A stretch of DNA of 64,000 bases from Allomyces macrogynus ATCC 38327 (Eukaryota > Blastocladiomycota > Blastocladiomycetes > Blastocladiales > Blastocladiaceae). The translations under genes were made by a program, and so were the position numbers. The notes under the pieces are model-generated. The model searched no databases. It saw only the letters and a list, made by a program, of their open reading frames with translations, and was not told the DNA's origin. Numbering within the stretch: the stretch's first letter is position 1; each line of letters starts with the position of its first letter. Shown one piece after another: positions 50,766 through 63,905 of this stretch. The stretch covers positions 2,052,761 through 2,116,760 of the forward strand of contig GG745330.1 in NCBI GenBank assembly GCA_000151295.1. The letters are read 5' to 3'.

Positions 50766-53700
50766 ATGGCCTCGTCCCAATCATGGCCCGTCGAGTCGCC
50801 GCCGCGACCCCGCAAGCGTATTCAATCCACGCTGCATTGGGCGCTCGACCCGCTCGATTATGACGGCCCAAGCCATTCTCGTGCGTCTCCATCCCATCAC
50901 GGCAAGATTTCCTCAGAATTATCGCACAACTTTACTTCCCATCGTGATACTTTTTGTTACAGATCTTGTTGCGGCACCAAAGCCCGGGAAACCCGCCGCG
51001 AGCCGCGACCGGCCGCTCCCGCTGGCCCGCGTCAAAGTGCGCAAGACGGCCCAGCTAACGTTGCCCACCGACGAAATCGCGTCGGGGATCCCGCCGCCGC
51101 TCGCCATCCCGAAACCAACAATTCGAACGGGCCCCGACGTCTCGCAGCGCACCGGGTTCGTCCCGCGCGCCAAGGCGGCTGGGAGACGCAACGGAGTGCG
51201 CGACGTTGACGACGACGACCGTATGCGCGCCCCGGCCAAGCCGAAGCCCAAACCATACGACGTGGCCGAGGTGCAGGCGTTCATGAAAAAGCGGCGGCTC
51301 CAGGCCAAGCAATTCAACGTGCACGACACGATCAAGGACCTCGACAAGCCGCTGCACCGCGTTCCGTCGCCGCCGCCCATGGCCACCCCGCCGACCGCCA
51401 ACCGCACGGAAATTCTCCAGTATATATTGAAGCGGCGCGAGCGCGAGCGACGTGAGCGCGAACACGCGCAGCAGTTGCACGACGAGGCCGAGCGCAAGCG
51501 CGCCGAGCAGATGCGGGCGCTCGAAGAGTTTCGCCGGCGGCAACGGGTCTTGGAGGCCGAGAAACAGCACGATGCCGCTCCCGCAGCAGCGGCGACACGT
51601 CCTGATTCGGCCAGCGGCGCCGTTGGCGACAATCCTTCACCCGGCCCAAGTGCGGCGAGCCCTGCGCCCGTCCCCACCGCGGCGGGCCAGGCGGTATTGA
51701 TCGCAGGGCCCATGCCATCGCAGGCCGAGCCTTCTCCACCCATTGTTGCGTCTGGGCCAGTGCTGGTCCTCGATGCGGTTCCCGATGGGTCGAATGCGGT
51801 GGCCGTACCCACTGCCGATTCCAGGCCGCCGCCAGGGCCCGTGTTTGCCGATCAAGCGCTTCCAGCCACCGCTCATTTCATTCATCAGCCTATCCGCACG
51901 CAAGTCGTTTCGGCCCCACGCGTTCACCGACCGGCTCCGATGCTGGGCCCGACCGCACCGCCATCTGCGCGATTCGTCCCAAATCTCGGCGCCATTGCCG
52001 AGCACCAAGAGCACGACGTGGTCACTGACGCGCCGTCTCGGCGACGACGTACGGTCGTCTCACCGTCGCCGCTCGAGGACCTGGAGCGCGACCTGCAGGC
52101 GATCTTGGAGGAGGACATGGTCGTGCACTGCGAAACGCTGCAGACCGACTCGACGCTCCGCGTTCTCGCGACCAGCTCGCCCGAGGCGTCGAGCTTGTCG
52201 CTTGGCCTGCCGCCGTCGCACCCGTGTGCTCCTGCTGTCGTGTCGGACCCGAGCTCATCGTCGCTGCACCTCGAGCCAGTGCAGAGCTCTGGGATCACCA
52301 ACGATTTGACGGATTCCCGCGAGTCGCTGGAATCGACGCCGCGTGTGAGCGCACTAGGCTCAGTGCAAGGCGCGCCGATTGGGACGCGTTACTCGAACCA
52401 TGCCGAACCGCAGTTTGGGCTTCACCAAACGGCGAAACCGCCGTCGGTGCAGCAAGGGCACGAGAGCCCATTGGCCGCGGTATCGTCTCGGCCTGCTTCA
52501 ACACGTCCTCTCGACCTGTACCACCCTCTGACCGTTTTCGAGCGCACTGCACGTCGCGCGGAGGCTTCTGCCCAAGCCGAGCCGCGCGCCGCTTACGATG
52601 CCGCTGATGACACCTCCATGTTCTGCTCGCGCTCGCCGTCGCCTCGTCCTACCGCGCGACAGCACGCCGTCAAGCACTCGATGGTCGTGCACGACGACAC
52701 GGCGTTTCTCGGCGCTGCTGCCGGCGCGTTGCCGCCACGTGGTCTTTCACCGATTGCGCACCACCAGTCGCCAAGGCGCGTACCGGAACTCATTCATGGT
52801 GCCGGCATGGGCAACCGCGATACCAGCTTCATGCGCGACCTCAGCCACCGCGTCATCCAGGATCACTCAGAGGAGGAGCTCATGGCCGTCGAACGGTCGT
52901 CGTCGGTTACGCCGCGGCCATTGAATCAACTCTCGGGGTCGTTTGGTGAACCGCCGCGCTCGTCTGTGGTCCGTGACTCGATCTCGTCGAGCGCACTCGC
53001 ATCCGATTCCGGCTCTTTCATCCTGGCGCAACCCGCTCGAGCAACCGTATTGCCGCCGTGCGACGTGTCGGCCGGGACTGACGTCGGGTTGCTGCCTGAC
53101 TACGCACCGTCGCCGACTCACCCCGTCTACGCGCCGGGCGCGTTGGCGAATGGAATTCAGCAGTCGCTTCATTATGCCGAGTCGCTGCACCTGGCCGACG
53201 TGTTGCTCGAGTCGATTGGGCAGTTCCGTCATGTTGCTGCATTGGGTGGGAATGCCCCAGGTCGGGTTCCGGCACATTGGGTGCCGTCTGGTCGCGTCGT
53301 GTCGCCAGCTGCCAACAATCATGTGCTGGGCCCGGCGCCGTTGCACACGAACAGCAACCCATCTTTACCGTCGAGCGATGATTCCCGCACGCATTCCGGT
53401 CGACCCTTGACGCCGTCGTGGGCGCCGACTGAACTCCCTTCTGTTGCTGATTTGGAACCGAACGGTCCTCATGCTAGCTCACCACCACCACCGGTCGCGT
53501 TGGCGCTGAGCTACTCGGAGGATTCGGCGCATCTCGCGGCCATGGTCGTGGCCGCCACATCGCCACTTCTCGGCCGCACGGCACCTGTCTTGCCGCCATT
53601 TTCGGACTCGCTCCTCGACGCATTCGCACCCGCCACGGCCGTGACCAGCCGAGCGGCGTCACCGGCGGCACTGCCTGCCGTGGTCGCGACCAGTTTGGCC

Positions 53701-56700
53701 ACGTCGCCGCTGGTCCTGCCCGCGGCCACGTGCCACGAAACGGCCAACCAAACGGACCCGCTGCCCGCGCCACGCCGCGACATGAGCGTCCAGACAGATC
53801 CTGTGCCGCTTTCTGTTGCCGCTCCTGCATCACCATTGCCGCCGGTCGCCTCACCTGCTGCCTCGCCTGCTGTCTCGCCTGCTGCCTCGCCCGCGCCCAC
53901 ACCAGCGTCCGTGCACGCCAATTCGACTGAGTCGCTCAAGGAGTTTCTCGCGACGCAGTTCCAGGCCAATCAGGACCTGATCAAGCAACTCGTCAACGGG
54001 CAGTTGGCGCAGCGGATTCGCGAGCTCGAGGCCAAGGTGGAGGCTCTGCAGCATGCGGCCGTGACGACGACCATACATCCTTCGCCACGACCGGCTGCGT
54101 CGCCGCGCATGGATTGGGTGCCGACGTTGCCGCCGAGACCGTTTGTGCCGCTTTCGTTTGCGGCCCCTGGTCCCGCGACGTCCAGTCCTGCGGGCCCGAC
54201 TCTCGACGATGCACGGTTGCCGGTCGCGGCACCGAATGCGGTCGTCACGCTTCCAGAGCCCGTTGCTGTCGATCCGGCGACGGAAAATCACCGTGACGCC
54301 GAGCTCGATCGCGTTCTCTACGATTGGCGCGACCGGGTTCCGTCGATCTCGGCTCGCTCGGAGTCGAGCGGCTCACCGCTACCGGCCGAGCGCAACGTGC
54401 TCTACGACCGGCCATCCGACGTGCTGCCGCCGTCTTTGGAGACGGATCCGGTCGTGGGCCAGCATCCGCTCATGGAGCAGGTCGACGAGGGCACGCGTCC
54501 TGTCCAAACCGTCATGCCGCTCGGCCCGGCTCTTGACCATACTACCAGTTTTGTGCACGATACGCGGCCGTGCGCAACCTGCGACGAGGTTGCAGATGCT
54601 GACGGCGCAGCACCCGCCTCGCCACCCTCTCTCTCGCTGGCCGGCAGTGCTCGCGATGCGCAAAAGCGAGGTTTCCGCGCGCGTCGCTCTACACGACGAC
54701 GTTCACCTGCTCACGAGCGACATTGGCCACATGGACCTCACCATGTCGTTGACTTTGTCACCGCGCAAGCCCTGCCACCAGGAGGAGGAACCGACCGCGG
54801 TTCGCGCACCACCGCACCCGCACTACTTTGAACCCATGTCGGTCATATCGGAGCCGTTTGCCCCGACCAAGAGCCTGCTCGAGGCGCTGCGCAACCCGTC
54901 TGACTCGAGCATCTCAAGCCTGTCAGTCTCGGCCATTGGCGAGGACGACGACGTTCGTCACGACGGATCTGAAGCGCTGCTCGAGTCGAGTGTCTCGAGC
55001 TTCGACGTGTCGGTAGTTGCCGAGGATGCCGAAATCGACCACGACGATCGTGGATTGCATGATGCGGCCGTGCCTACCGCGTTTCGGGACACTGGCATCG
55101 GCGGTGTCGACGCTCGCCAGGTCGTTACGGTCGAGGTGCACGAAGCCGAAGAAATTGGCGAGTTGTGTCCGTCGAGCTCGGCCGCGTCTCTTGTCGCGAG
55201 CTCCGTTGTGTCTCGGGCGAGTCGATCTGTGGCCACGTCGGTCGCAACCGAGGGGGCCGCATCTGGGACCGACTCGGCAAGCTCGGCCGCAACCTCGGAT
55301 TCCTCAATGGAGGCGAGCGTCATGACTGAAGGAAGCGCGCTGGCGTCGCGCACGAGCGGTCGCAACTCATTGATTGCATTGGATGCGAGTCTGGCCGCTG
55401 TGAGTGCTAGCGACGTCGTAAGCTCGGTGCTCTCCGGCAGCCGGGCGACCGGACACAATGGCGACGTGTCGTTCGTTGAGTCCGAGGCCGAATCTGTCGT
55501 GGAATCGGAGCGCTCTTCATCACCCGGCTCTGTTCTCGAGAGCGACATTGACCAGGGCTCGATCATGGTGGAGCACTGCCCAATGACCGCGTCTTCTTTG
55601 CCGCCGTCGACCTTGCCCTCAACTGGCGATCCCGCATCGCATTTGCCATCCACACATCCCGAAAGCGGCCATGGATCTGCCGCCGACACATCGATTGCCT
55701 CGCGCATTTCGCCGATGCCGTCGCATTCTTCTCATTCACGCGTGAGCACACCGTCATTGTCGTCTCGAGCGCGGACCGAGTCTGACGTGCTGGTTGCCGC
55801 GCTTCAAGATGATGGGCATGACGGCACCTCGATTGCGACGTCTGTTGTGGAGAGCTCGGCCGTGGAGTCGGCCCATGATCAATCGCGGGATTCGGTCGAT
55901 GAAGAGTCCAGCCCGAGCCTTGATGGACCCAGGTCGCGAAGCGGCACCACTTCGCCGCGCTCCATCACTTCGCCGAGTCGCGAGGCCCCGTCGCGCTCCT
56001 ACTCCACAGTCTCCGATGTGGCAGTCGATGAGGAAGTGGATGCTCAGCTCGACGATTCTGCAGCGTTTGTCCCGGCAGCGACCGCAACGACGGCGGCGTC
56101 GACCGTTCCCAGCACCGATCACGATCAGGCCACAACCAGCATTGGCGAGGAAGCAGACCCGGCATCGGCTCGGTCCACAGACTGCTTGTCGACCGCGGTA
56201 AACCAGTGCGCGACGGTGGTGCACACCCTTTCTCGCTCCAGCTCGATTCCTGGAGACGCTCCCACTGCGCCGAGTACTCATGACGACGACGCGACGTCGG
56301 TCTCGTCGTCGCCCTCGGTCCCAACGTCCGTCTCGTGCGGCCTCGCGTCGTCCCGGCGCTCCTCAAGCAGCGTGCATGACGCCGGATCTGCCCAGAGTGC
56401 TCGGCCTGACCTCGAGGGTCCGACCGAAAGCGACGTTTCTATTTCCGAATTGCGCCCCACTGCTCCCGACGTCGAACTGGCGAGCAGTATTGGTTTGCCA
56501 AAGAGCGCGGTCGCTTCCTCGTCCTCGATTGGCGACGACTCGCTTTCCGAGTCGCACTCGGCCATTACTGACGTGGATTTCTCGAGCAGTATTGGTTTGC
56601 CAAAGAGCGCGGTCGCTTCCTCATCCTCGATTGGCAACGCAGTTCTGTCGCGTACCGCGTCCGTGACCAAGGATGATGCGACCGAATCTGTTTCGTCGGT

Positions 56701-58924
56701 CCTTGACGGCGACCAAGCGAGCACGCAGCCGGTTTCCGACACGACCACGTCCACTGTGGAAGACGGCGCTGCTGACCAGCCATCGGTTTCCGTCGCGACC
56801 GATTTGGGAACCTCGCCTGCCCTGTCTCCGCCGGCGCAGGAACCCGGCGCAGCGATTCACTCGGACTTCGATGCGTCAGCAAGCCCGTCGATCTCGGTTT
56901 CCACGACGGGCATTGGTTCTGACCACGCACCAGCCCCAACTTTCGATTCGTTGCTTGCCGCGGCCCAGCCCTTGACGCCAACGGATGCTAGCGTTGCAAC
57001 CACGGCGTTGACTGGTCCTGCCTCGCCGACCTTTGTCGCAGATCATGCTGACGCGCTTGCCGCGGCGACTCGCGCGTCGAGCGCTGTGCATCTCTCCTCG
57101 GCAAGAAGGTCGGTGTCAGCAGAGTCGCAATTGACCGAAGCCACGGGCCTCGAAACGTCGATTGCCGAGTCGCTCGACGACGTCAATTCAAGTGGCACCA
57201 CTGAGGGCTCAGTTTCCGCCCAGTCGGCCTCGAAAAGCGTGCCTCACGGCCTCGACGACTTCGGCTCCGCTATCGACGCGCCGTCGAAGTCGGCCCATTT
57301 GCCGACGCGATCGGAGTTGGCCGATGCGTCCATGCGGTCGCTGACGGCCGAGCCCAGTGTTGCCACCGGCGACTTGACCTCCCTTGCGGCCCCACGCGAT
57401 TCGGTCCCTACCGCGACCCAAAGCGCTGTTACCGAACACCTCGACGACGCAACGTCCAACTCGGCCTCAGTCGCGTACTCGATGGAATTCGACCACGACG
57501 AACCATGCCACGACGACACGGGTCTCGCCGCGTTCCGCGGCCTTGGTGGGGTTCAAGACAGCGACCAGAGCCATGTCGTTCTTGGCGGCCGATCTGACGA
57601 CGCGCACAGTGCCGGTGATGCGTCGATCATGGACATGGCGTCGGTGATGCCGACGCTGCACGAAATTCAGACGGTGCCGGAGGATGGCGACGAAGGCACG
57701 CGGCCAGCGCCGTCGATGCATTCGTCGCAGCGATCGTGGCTCAAGGACGGCTCATTGTCACCGTCCATGCATTCGTCGCAGGGATCGCTGGCCGACGACG
57801 GCTCAGATGTGGTGACGGCAAGCCGGTCGACTGTACAGAGTGGGTCACACGATCACTTGAGCTCTGTCGCGCCCGACGCGAGCGATATTTCGTATGTCGC
57901 ATCGTCGTTTGAGGATTTCTCGCAAGGGTCTGCCGAGGAGGAGGCCATCAGCCCGCCGATCTCGCCGGTCCCGATCCTGGCGTCGGTCTCTGATCGCTCT
58001 GAGCACCAGACGATCGTTTCAAATCCCGAGCCAGTCCCGATCCACGAACTCGTCGACGAAACGACGGTGCCAGTCGAGACTAGCGCGCAGCCGCAAGAGG
58101 AGGAGCCACTCACGCCCGACCAGGTTGCCCAGCACAATCTCCTCGCGGCAGCCGCGACCGAGCAGCTCTTGGACACGCTCCTCCACGAAGTCGCCTCGGA
58201 AATGGCCGCGCTGCACCCATCGCTCCAGACCAAGCCGACTTCCAAATCCCCGACGACGGCCGTCGCCACCGCCGAGATCGCGCCGCACATGGACGTCGAC
58301 TACGCGCGCAACTACCTGCGGTTCCTGCTCGTTCACTACCATGACACAGTCCACCGCACCACGCCGCTCGTCCCTGCACCGCACCCAGTCTACCGCCACG
58401 CGGCCTGGAATACGCTTCTCGCAGCGGCCGCGGACGAGGCACGGAATCATCTGTTCCAGCGGCTCGGGCCGAGTGCGTGGAACGCGGCGGTACCCGCACA
58501 TTGGCTGTACAATGAGGTCGTGGCTGTCGTGGCCAAGAACGTGCAGTTTGCCGTGGACCACGTGGAACTGGACGTGGTTGGGATGCTGACGGACGACTTG
58601 CGGGTCGAGGCGGCCGAGGCGCGCGCGCAGCAACAGCACCCGCAGCAGTCGGCGCTCGCCATAGTGAGCGCGCCGGCGAGCTCTCCCCTGGTCGTCACTC
58701 CGGGCAGCGCACACGGGGTCCCAGCGGCCGGGCACGACGTGGTCGGAAGTGGCTTGATCGGCGCGGAGAACATTGGCGACTACGAGTCGTGGCGCCGGGA
58801 CAAGGTGGACATGGCCGTGGACGACCTGCTCGACCAGTTGATTTTCGAGTCGGTTTTGGGGACCACGTCGTTGATGGCTGGGATGGTGCCCATGACGCCC
58901 GAACAAACGAGCCGTCACTCTTGA
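50766..58924 (+). CDS. Giant Ser/Ala/Pro-rich protein with coiled-coil segments, frame broken once
   Basis: A roughly 2,600-residue protein. Exon 1 starts at 50766 (MASSQSWPVESPPRPRKR) and is spliced (GTGCGT..TTACAG, about 50881-50961) to a long exon. A basic region contains PYDVAEVQAFMKKRRLQAKQ and a charged helix (RRERERREREHAQQLHDEAE), faintly like centrosomal CEP350-type proteins. A predicted coiled coil follows at about 53930-54060 (LKEFLATQFQANQDLIKQLV). The middle is a very long Ser/Asp/Glu/Thr-rich region with internal duplications (SSIGLPKSAVASSSSIG twice, about 56485 and 56585; PSMHSSQ twice). The C-terminus (about 58285-58700) is a helical domain (YARNYLRFLLVHYHDTVHRT). The frame changes at the four-A run 54662-54665 (GCGCAAAAGCG); deleting one A restores continuity. 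Function is unknown. Confidence 0.65.
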
Positions 58925-59230
58925 TTGCCTTCTTGATCAAATGCGTTTTGGATACATTTGAATGAAAACCGTTTGCCCGTTCCCACTTCCCACGGTTCGA
59001 TTCGGTCGAGGAACGCGGAAGCATGGAGTCGTGGCACCGGGACAAAGTGGACGTGGCCGTGGACGACCTGCTCTACCAGTTGATTTTCGAGTCGGTTTTG
59101 GGGGCCACGTCGTTGGTAGCTCGAATGGTGTCCATGACGCCCGAACAAACAAGTCGCTGCGGTTGACTGCCTTCTTGATCGTTTCGTTTTGGACACATTT
59201 GAATGAAAATCGTTTGCTCATTTCCACTTC
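58784..59230 (+). repeat. Tandem duplication of the 3' end of the giant gene
   Basis: The final about 140 bp of coding sequence plus 3' flank (58784 onward) is repeated at 59026 onward with a period of 242 bp and about ten scattered differences, including the 3' flank TTTGAATGAAAA. The second copy still reads ESWHRDKVDVAVDDLLYQLI to a stop but is detached from the gene. Confidence 0.8.
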
Positions 59231-59268
59231 ACTTCATTCGATTCTTGAGGGAGACCGCTGGATATATT

Positions 59269-61354
59269 TCACATGCGATGCTCGCGAAAGAACCGCGCCA
59301 GCCGCCCCACGACGGTCCCAAACGGTGCGGGCCCCATGGTGGGCGGTGGATCCATACGCTCCGCGATCCAGCCCGGCAGCTTGTCGCGAATTTCCGGCTG
59401 ATAGTACCGTACGTCGCAGAGCACGATCACGGCATAGTCGTTGGCGTGGCGAATCGCGCGGCCAATCGACTGGTTGACGGGGCGCATGCATAGGTTGATG
59501 TAAAGGTCGTTGGCAGCGGCACGACCGCGCGACGATTCGATAAAGGCGAGCTTTTCCTGGAGTTCGAGCGAAGCCTTGTTGGGGAAGGGAGGCCGAGCAT
59601 GACGACGCAGCTATGGAGTGAGGGGAAGGGACGAGGGTGAGCTTGATGGCACGGGCAAGGCTGAGCGACCGGAAGGAAGAAAAAGACCGCGCCAAGTTGT
59701 CGGAAAAGTTGATGCCCTCGGGCATTTTGCCGTTGACGACTGAAAAAAGCACAGCTCCACCGTTCTAGATGAAAAAAGGTGGAGATCAATGTCAGCGTCG
59801 TCATAACCATTCCCAATCCAATGCAACCAACCGCAACGCAGTGGGCGATATGGAAGTGCGGGACGTACCTCGGTCGTGGCCGTCAATGTGTTGCGCGTAT
59901 TCCCGCAGCGTCTTTTCAAGCTCTTGCGCTTCCCGCGGCTCCTGAAAGACCTGCCGGCAAGAACAGGATGGATGAGTGACAGGACGCAAAACGTGCACTT
60001 CGGATCAAAATCAGCTGGACCCTTTTCCGGCGCTCGATCCGCGTGAGAAGATCGCCCTTGCGCATATGTCCGAGGAGCTGTTCGAGCACACCAAACGACG
60101 GCACAAACACGACCATGCCACGCGGAACCACTGTTGCCAGGTTCAAGATGACCTGGGCGATGCCGTCCAGCTACACCAAGGAACAGAAGTTAGTTAGTCA
60201 GAGACCGGCACCGCGATCACCATGAACAGAGGAGGACAGAGATAGCAAATACAGCGTTAGTACCATGGCCGGATCACTCCAACTCGACATGGTCAATTTG
60301 ATCTCGCGCCGCGTCGCTGTTGCCGGCACGACCATTGCGGCCAAGTTATTGTCCGGCACGATATGCCCACACGCGAAATGCACGACCTCCTTGCCAAACC
60401 GATTCGGCAACAGGTGCTCGGTCAAGTCGGCAATCGGCGCGAGCGTACCACTGGCCAGAACCAGCGCGCGTGAGTCGCGTACAATATCTTCGAAATGGGC
60501 TGCCGGGTTGGGCGACAGGTACTGCAGCTGTGGGATCTTGGACTCGGGCGACGCAGGTGTGAAGAGCACGCGGCCGTCAGCGTCTGGTGCGGCGAGTTTC
60601 ATCAAGAAGCTCTCAAACACGGACAGCGGAGACACGTGCTTAGCGCCGACCCCACCGCCCGCAAGCGCCACGTCCTCGTACTTGTCAACATATCCGTGCA
60701 ATTTGCGCGCGAGCTGGCTGGCGGCGAGGTACTTGGCGAGACTGTGCGGGTTGACGTGGTCAAGCCCGAGCGCAAACAAAACTGGTTGACGGGCAGCATT
60801 TGCGCGACCGTCGTGGCCTTCATGAACTTGTGCGTGGCTGCGAGCAGGGCGAGCAAGTGCTTGATGTGCATGGCGTTGCGCGCGCTGAGCCTCGTGCGGT
60901 ACTTTTGCGTGTACCGCGTGAGCTGGTTGAAGGTGCGTTCGACGTGCGCGCCGCTGACGGTCACGCTCATGGCCGCGTTGATCACGTCGATCAAGTTGTG
61001 CGCTTCATCAATGATGACTACATTGTTGGCGACCGACACGCTGAGGGCATCACGCGTCGGGGCATGCACGAGGCACGCGTACGGGATCGCAACGAGGTTG
61101 GCCGACGCGACGGCACGGTGCGCGCCATGGTAAGGGCAAATCCCGAGTCGTGTCCCGAGCGCTCCGAGGTCTTCGATGTCGTGTACTTGCGCAAGCGCGT
61201 GGTCGTGGAACGGCATGAGGCCCGCGTCGTCGGCGGGCAAGTACGGACCTGTCGGGATGGTCGTTCGATTCAAACGCACGCTGGCTTGCACGCGCATGAG
61301 GCCTGCGCCACACACGCGTCTCGCCCTCGCGCCGCGAGACAACCACCGCAGCAC
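59269..61354 (-). CDS. CHL1: CHL1/DDX11-type Fe-S DNA helicase, N-terminal part not found
   Basis: An XPD-family 5'-3' helicase linked to sister-chromatid cohesion. Fe-S/DEAH region: MPFHDHALAQVHDIEDLGAL, LGICPYHGAHRAVASANLVA, then VVIIDEAHNLIDVINAAM. C-terminal helicase part: FEDIVRDSRALVLASGTLAP (motif III region), FVPSFGVLEQLLGHMRKG, AVLFSVVNGKMPEGINFSDN (motif V), and NLCMRPVNQSIGRAIRHAND (motif VI) in the last exon ending at 59269. Several short introns are visible (about 59500-59600, 59760-59950, 60180-60260). The first about 250 residues with the Walker A (GKS/T) and Q motif are not recognisable between 61354 and the next gene at 61639, so the gene is 5'-truncated, contains further unresolved introns, or is mis-assembled. 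Confidence 0.75.
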
Positions 61355-61638
61355 CTCATGCTACGCCTGTCGCGCGCAGTGCTGAACGTCGCGAGCGGGC
61401 CGCAGCCGGGCCGCAGGGTGGCCGAGCAGCAGCTCTCGTTCTGTCCTCTGCCCTCGGCGCTGCTGCTGCATGCCGGGTCGCCAAGCTGAAACGCCAAAAT
61501 ACGAACGAGCGCCTTGTTCAATGAAAAATGCCCAAACGAATCCGAGTCGACGCGACTTGCCACCCATTTCTTCCCTGCTCACCCAAGCACACGAAACCGG
61601 GAAAACGACACCCCTTCCACCTCCAAGCCCTCGATGCG

Positions 61639-63905
61639 CTACGCCATCGCCAATCCCGCCGCATCCACCGCCCCTGCTGCCGCTTCGCTCGCTGCGCCCT
61701 CATCCGGAATGCTGTCGAGCGTCCGGTTCGACAACGTGACAGACGGTGTGGTCCGCGCCGCCGCGTCGGCATTCACCCCACCGCCGCTGCTGGCCTCGAC
61801 CAGGTCGCCAAACGACACAACGCGCGACCGCGGCTCATCCTCGTCCTCGTCGCCCTCGCCCTCATCATCCTCGTCCTCACCGCTATCATCTTCACGACCC
61901 AGCCCCGACGACGCTGCCGTGGCCCCTGCGGCAAACGCGACCACTTTCCGCGGCACCGCATGCTCGTCGTCCGAATCGGCGGCCGCGACGACATGTTCCT
62001 CGTCGGCCGTCGCAAACGCGACATGCCGCCCGACCGACGCTAGCGACTCGCGTGACCCGGCCTCGGAATCGCGGGCGAGAATCACGACTTTGCGCTCGTG
62101 CGTACCACCGGCGGGGGAGCCAGAGGCGGCCAAGTTGCTTGAACTGCCCGTGCGCGTACCGAGCGGACTTGCCATGGCACCGCCGCTCGGCCCGGGTGAC
62201 GCGGAGGTCCGGTGATGGTGCGAGTGGTGCGCGACTTGGATCGGGTCGGCGGGCATGACGGCGTTGTACGCGTGAATCGATGCGAGCGGGTCGTGGAACA
62301 GAAGCCGCGTGCTCGAGTCGAGCACGACGTCGCCCGGCACGACGCCACAGGCGGGCGTGGGCGCCAGTGGGCTCGCGGCACCACTGCCTGTGCCGTGGTT
62401 GGGCTTGACGAGCAGCTTCTTTTCCGAGTGCGACAGGTCAGACACGAGGTTTTCCTTGCTCATATGCACGCGGCGGTACCCGGCCTCGAGCGGGTCGTTT
62501 TCCACATCGTTGATGTCCTCGTCGTCGTCGCTGGTGATCGCGTCGTGCGGCGACGCCAACGCCACGGATTCGTTGGCCACGCCAGGCAACAGCCGCAGCT
62601 CGGCCGTCGACAGGTCGCTGATCAAACTGTCGCCGCTGCGCGCGGCATGACCTACGGTACCATTCCCGACAGTCGGCAGCAAGTCCTGCGACCCGCGACG
62701 GCTCGCCGAGAGCCGGCGCGCAACCACGGGCATATCGGCGGCCATGGCGACATGCTCGCGGGACCCGCGCTTGGTCAAGATCTTGCGCTCCGACGCCGAC
62801 AAGTCGCTCGGCGGCGCGCCGCCACCGGGCGTGCCGATCCCAAACGTGACACTCGCCGATCCACTGCCGGTACCCGAAATGGGCGACGCCGCCATGGGCG
62901 AAGCAATGTTGAGAATATCGTCGCGCGAGTGGCGCTTGACGAGCATGCGCAATTCCTGGCCCGACAAGTCCATGGGCGGCGCGGCAGACGAGGCCGTGGT
63001 CGCGGGCGACGCAGCCGGGGACGGCGTGTGATCGGTGTTTCGCGTCGAGAGACGGCGGTCGCGGTCCTTGATCAGCCGCAGTTCGGCCGACGACAGGTCG
63101 CTGACGACCGAGTCGCGGCTCAGAGAGCGCACGCGGCGGTGCGGCGGTGTGTCGGTGTCGTCGGTCACGGTGGTGCCGCCAATAGAGCGGCGCGAGGGGG
63201 TGCGCGACGATGGGGCGTCGTTCGTGTCCGAGTCGGACGCGGCGTCGGACCCGGGGGAACTGCTGTCGCCGCGGAGGGGCAGCGTGTCGCCGTCGAGCAG
63301 ATTCAGGAAGCGCAGCCGGTCCTCGGTGCTGATACTGATGCGGCGCGACGTGGATTTCTTGTCGCCGCCGGGTGCAGACGAGGAGCGGCGCGAGGGCGGC
63401 ATGGTGGTGGGCCGATCTGGCGTCTATCAAAGCAAAAGGCCATGGAACCAGGTCAGGTTCTTGTGCCAGGTGGCAAGTCGCTGCGGAAGGCCAAGGGCAC
63501 ATACATCGTCGCGATCGGTGCGACCACGGGTGGCGGCGAGCATCGACTCGGAGACCTGGAGGCGCGTGCGCAGGTGGCCGTTTTCAATGAGCAGGTCGAT
63601 CTTGGCAGCGCGCGCGTCGTCGAGCTTGCGCTCGAGGTCGTCGTTGCGTCGCATCTATCAGTGATGAATGGACCGTGGGTCAGTCAGTAGTGGCCGCAGC
63701 GCATCCCAGGGGTGGGCAGACGTACTTCGCGCTCGAGCAGCGCGAGCAGAAACGTTGCATCGCCCGTGGCAGCAGCGGGCGTGGGCGGCGCGCGCAGCGG
63801 GATCGGAGCTGACTCCTTGGTGGCGGCGGCGCGAAGGGACTGCAGCTCGTCCTCGAGCGCGGCGATGCGCGAGGTCCAGTGCGCGGTGGGGCGTGGAGGG
63901 TCCAT
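61639..63905 (-). CDS. Ser-rich protein with repeated DLSxxE motif
   Basis: The long exon (61639-63402) contains five spaced copies of a short motif: SDLSSAELRLIKDRDRR, DLSGQELRMLVKRHSRDD, SDLSASERKILTKRGSRE, SDLSTAELRLLPG and SDLSHSEKKLLVKPN. Each is followed by Ser/Ala/Gly/Pro-rich spacers. An acidic run (EDDSGEDEDDEGEGDEDEDE) lies near the C-terminus. Likely upstream exons (63427-63654 and 63720-63905) add coiled coil (RRNDDLERKLDDARAAKIDL, WTSRIAALEDELQSLRAAAT) from an ATG at 63905. The exon joins are inferred, and the gene could instead start at MPPSRRSSSAPGG (63402). The repeat looks like a short linear docking or phosphorylation module, but no family was recognised. Confidence 0.55.

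Noticed and set aside
54143..54660. Overlapping second long frame at the frameshift of the giant gene as a separate gene
   Set aside because: Upstream of about 54660 this frame reads as Arg-rich shadow sequence of the real frame. Continuity after removing one A explains both frames better.
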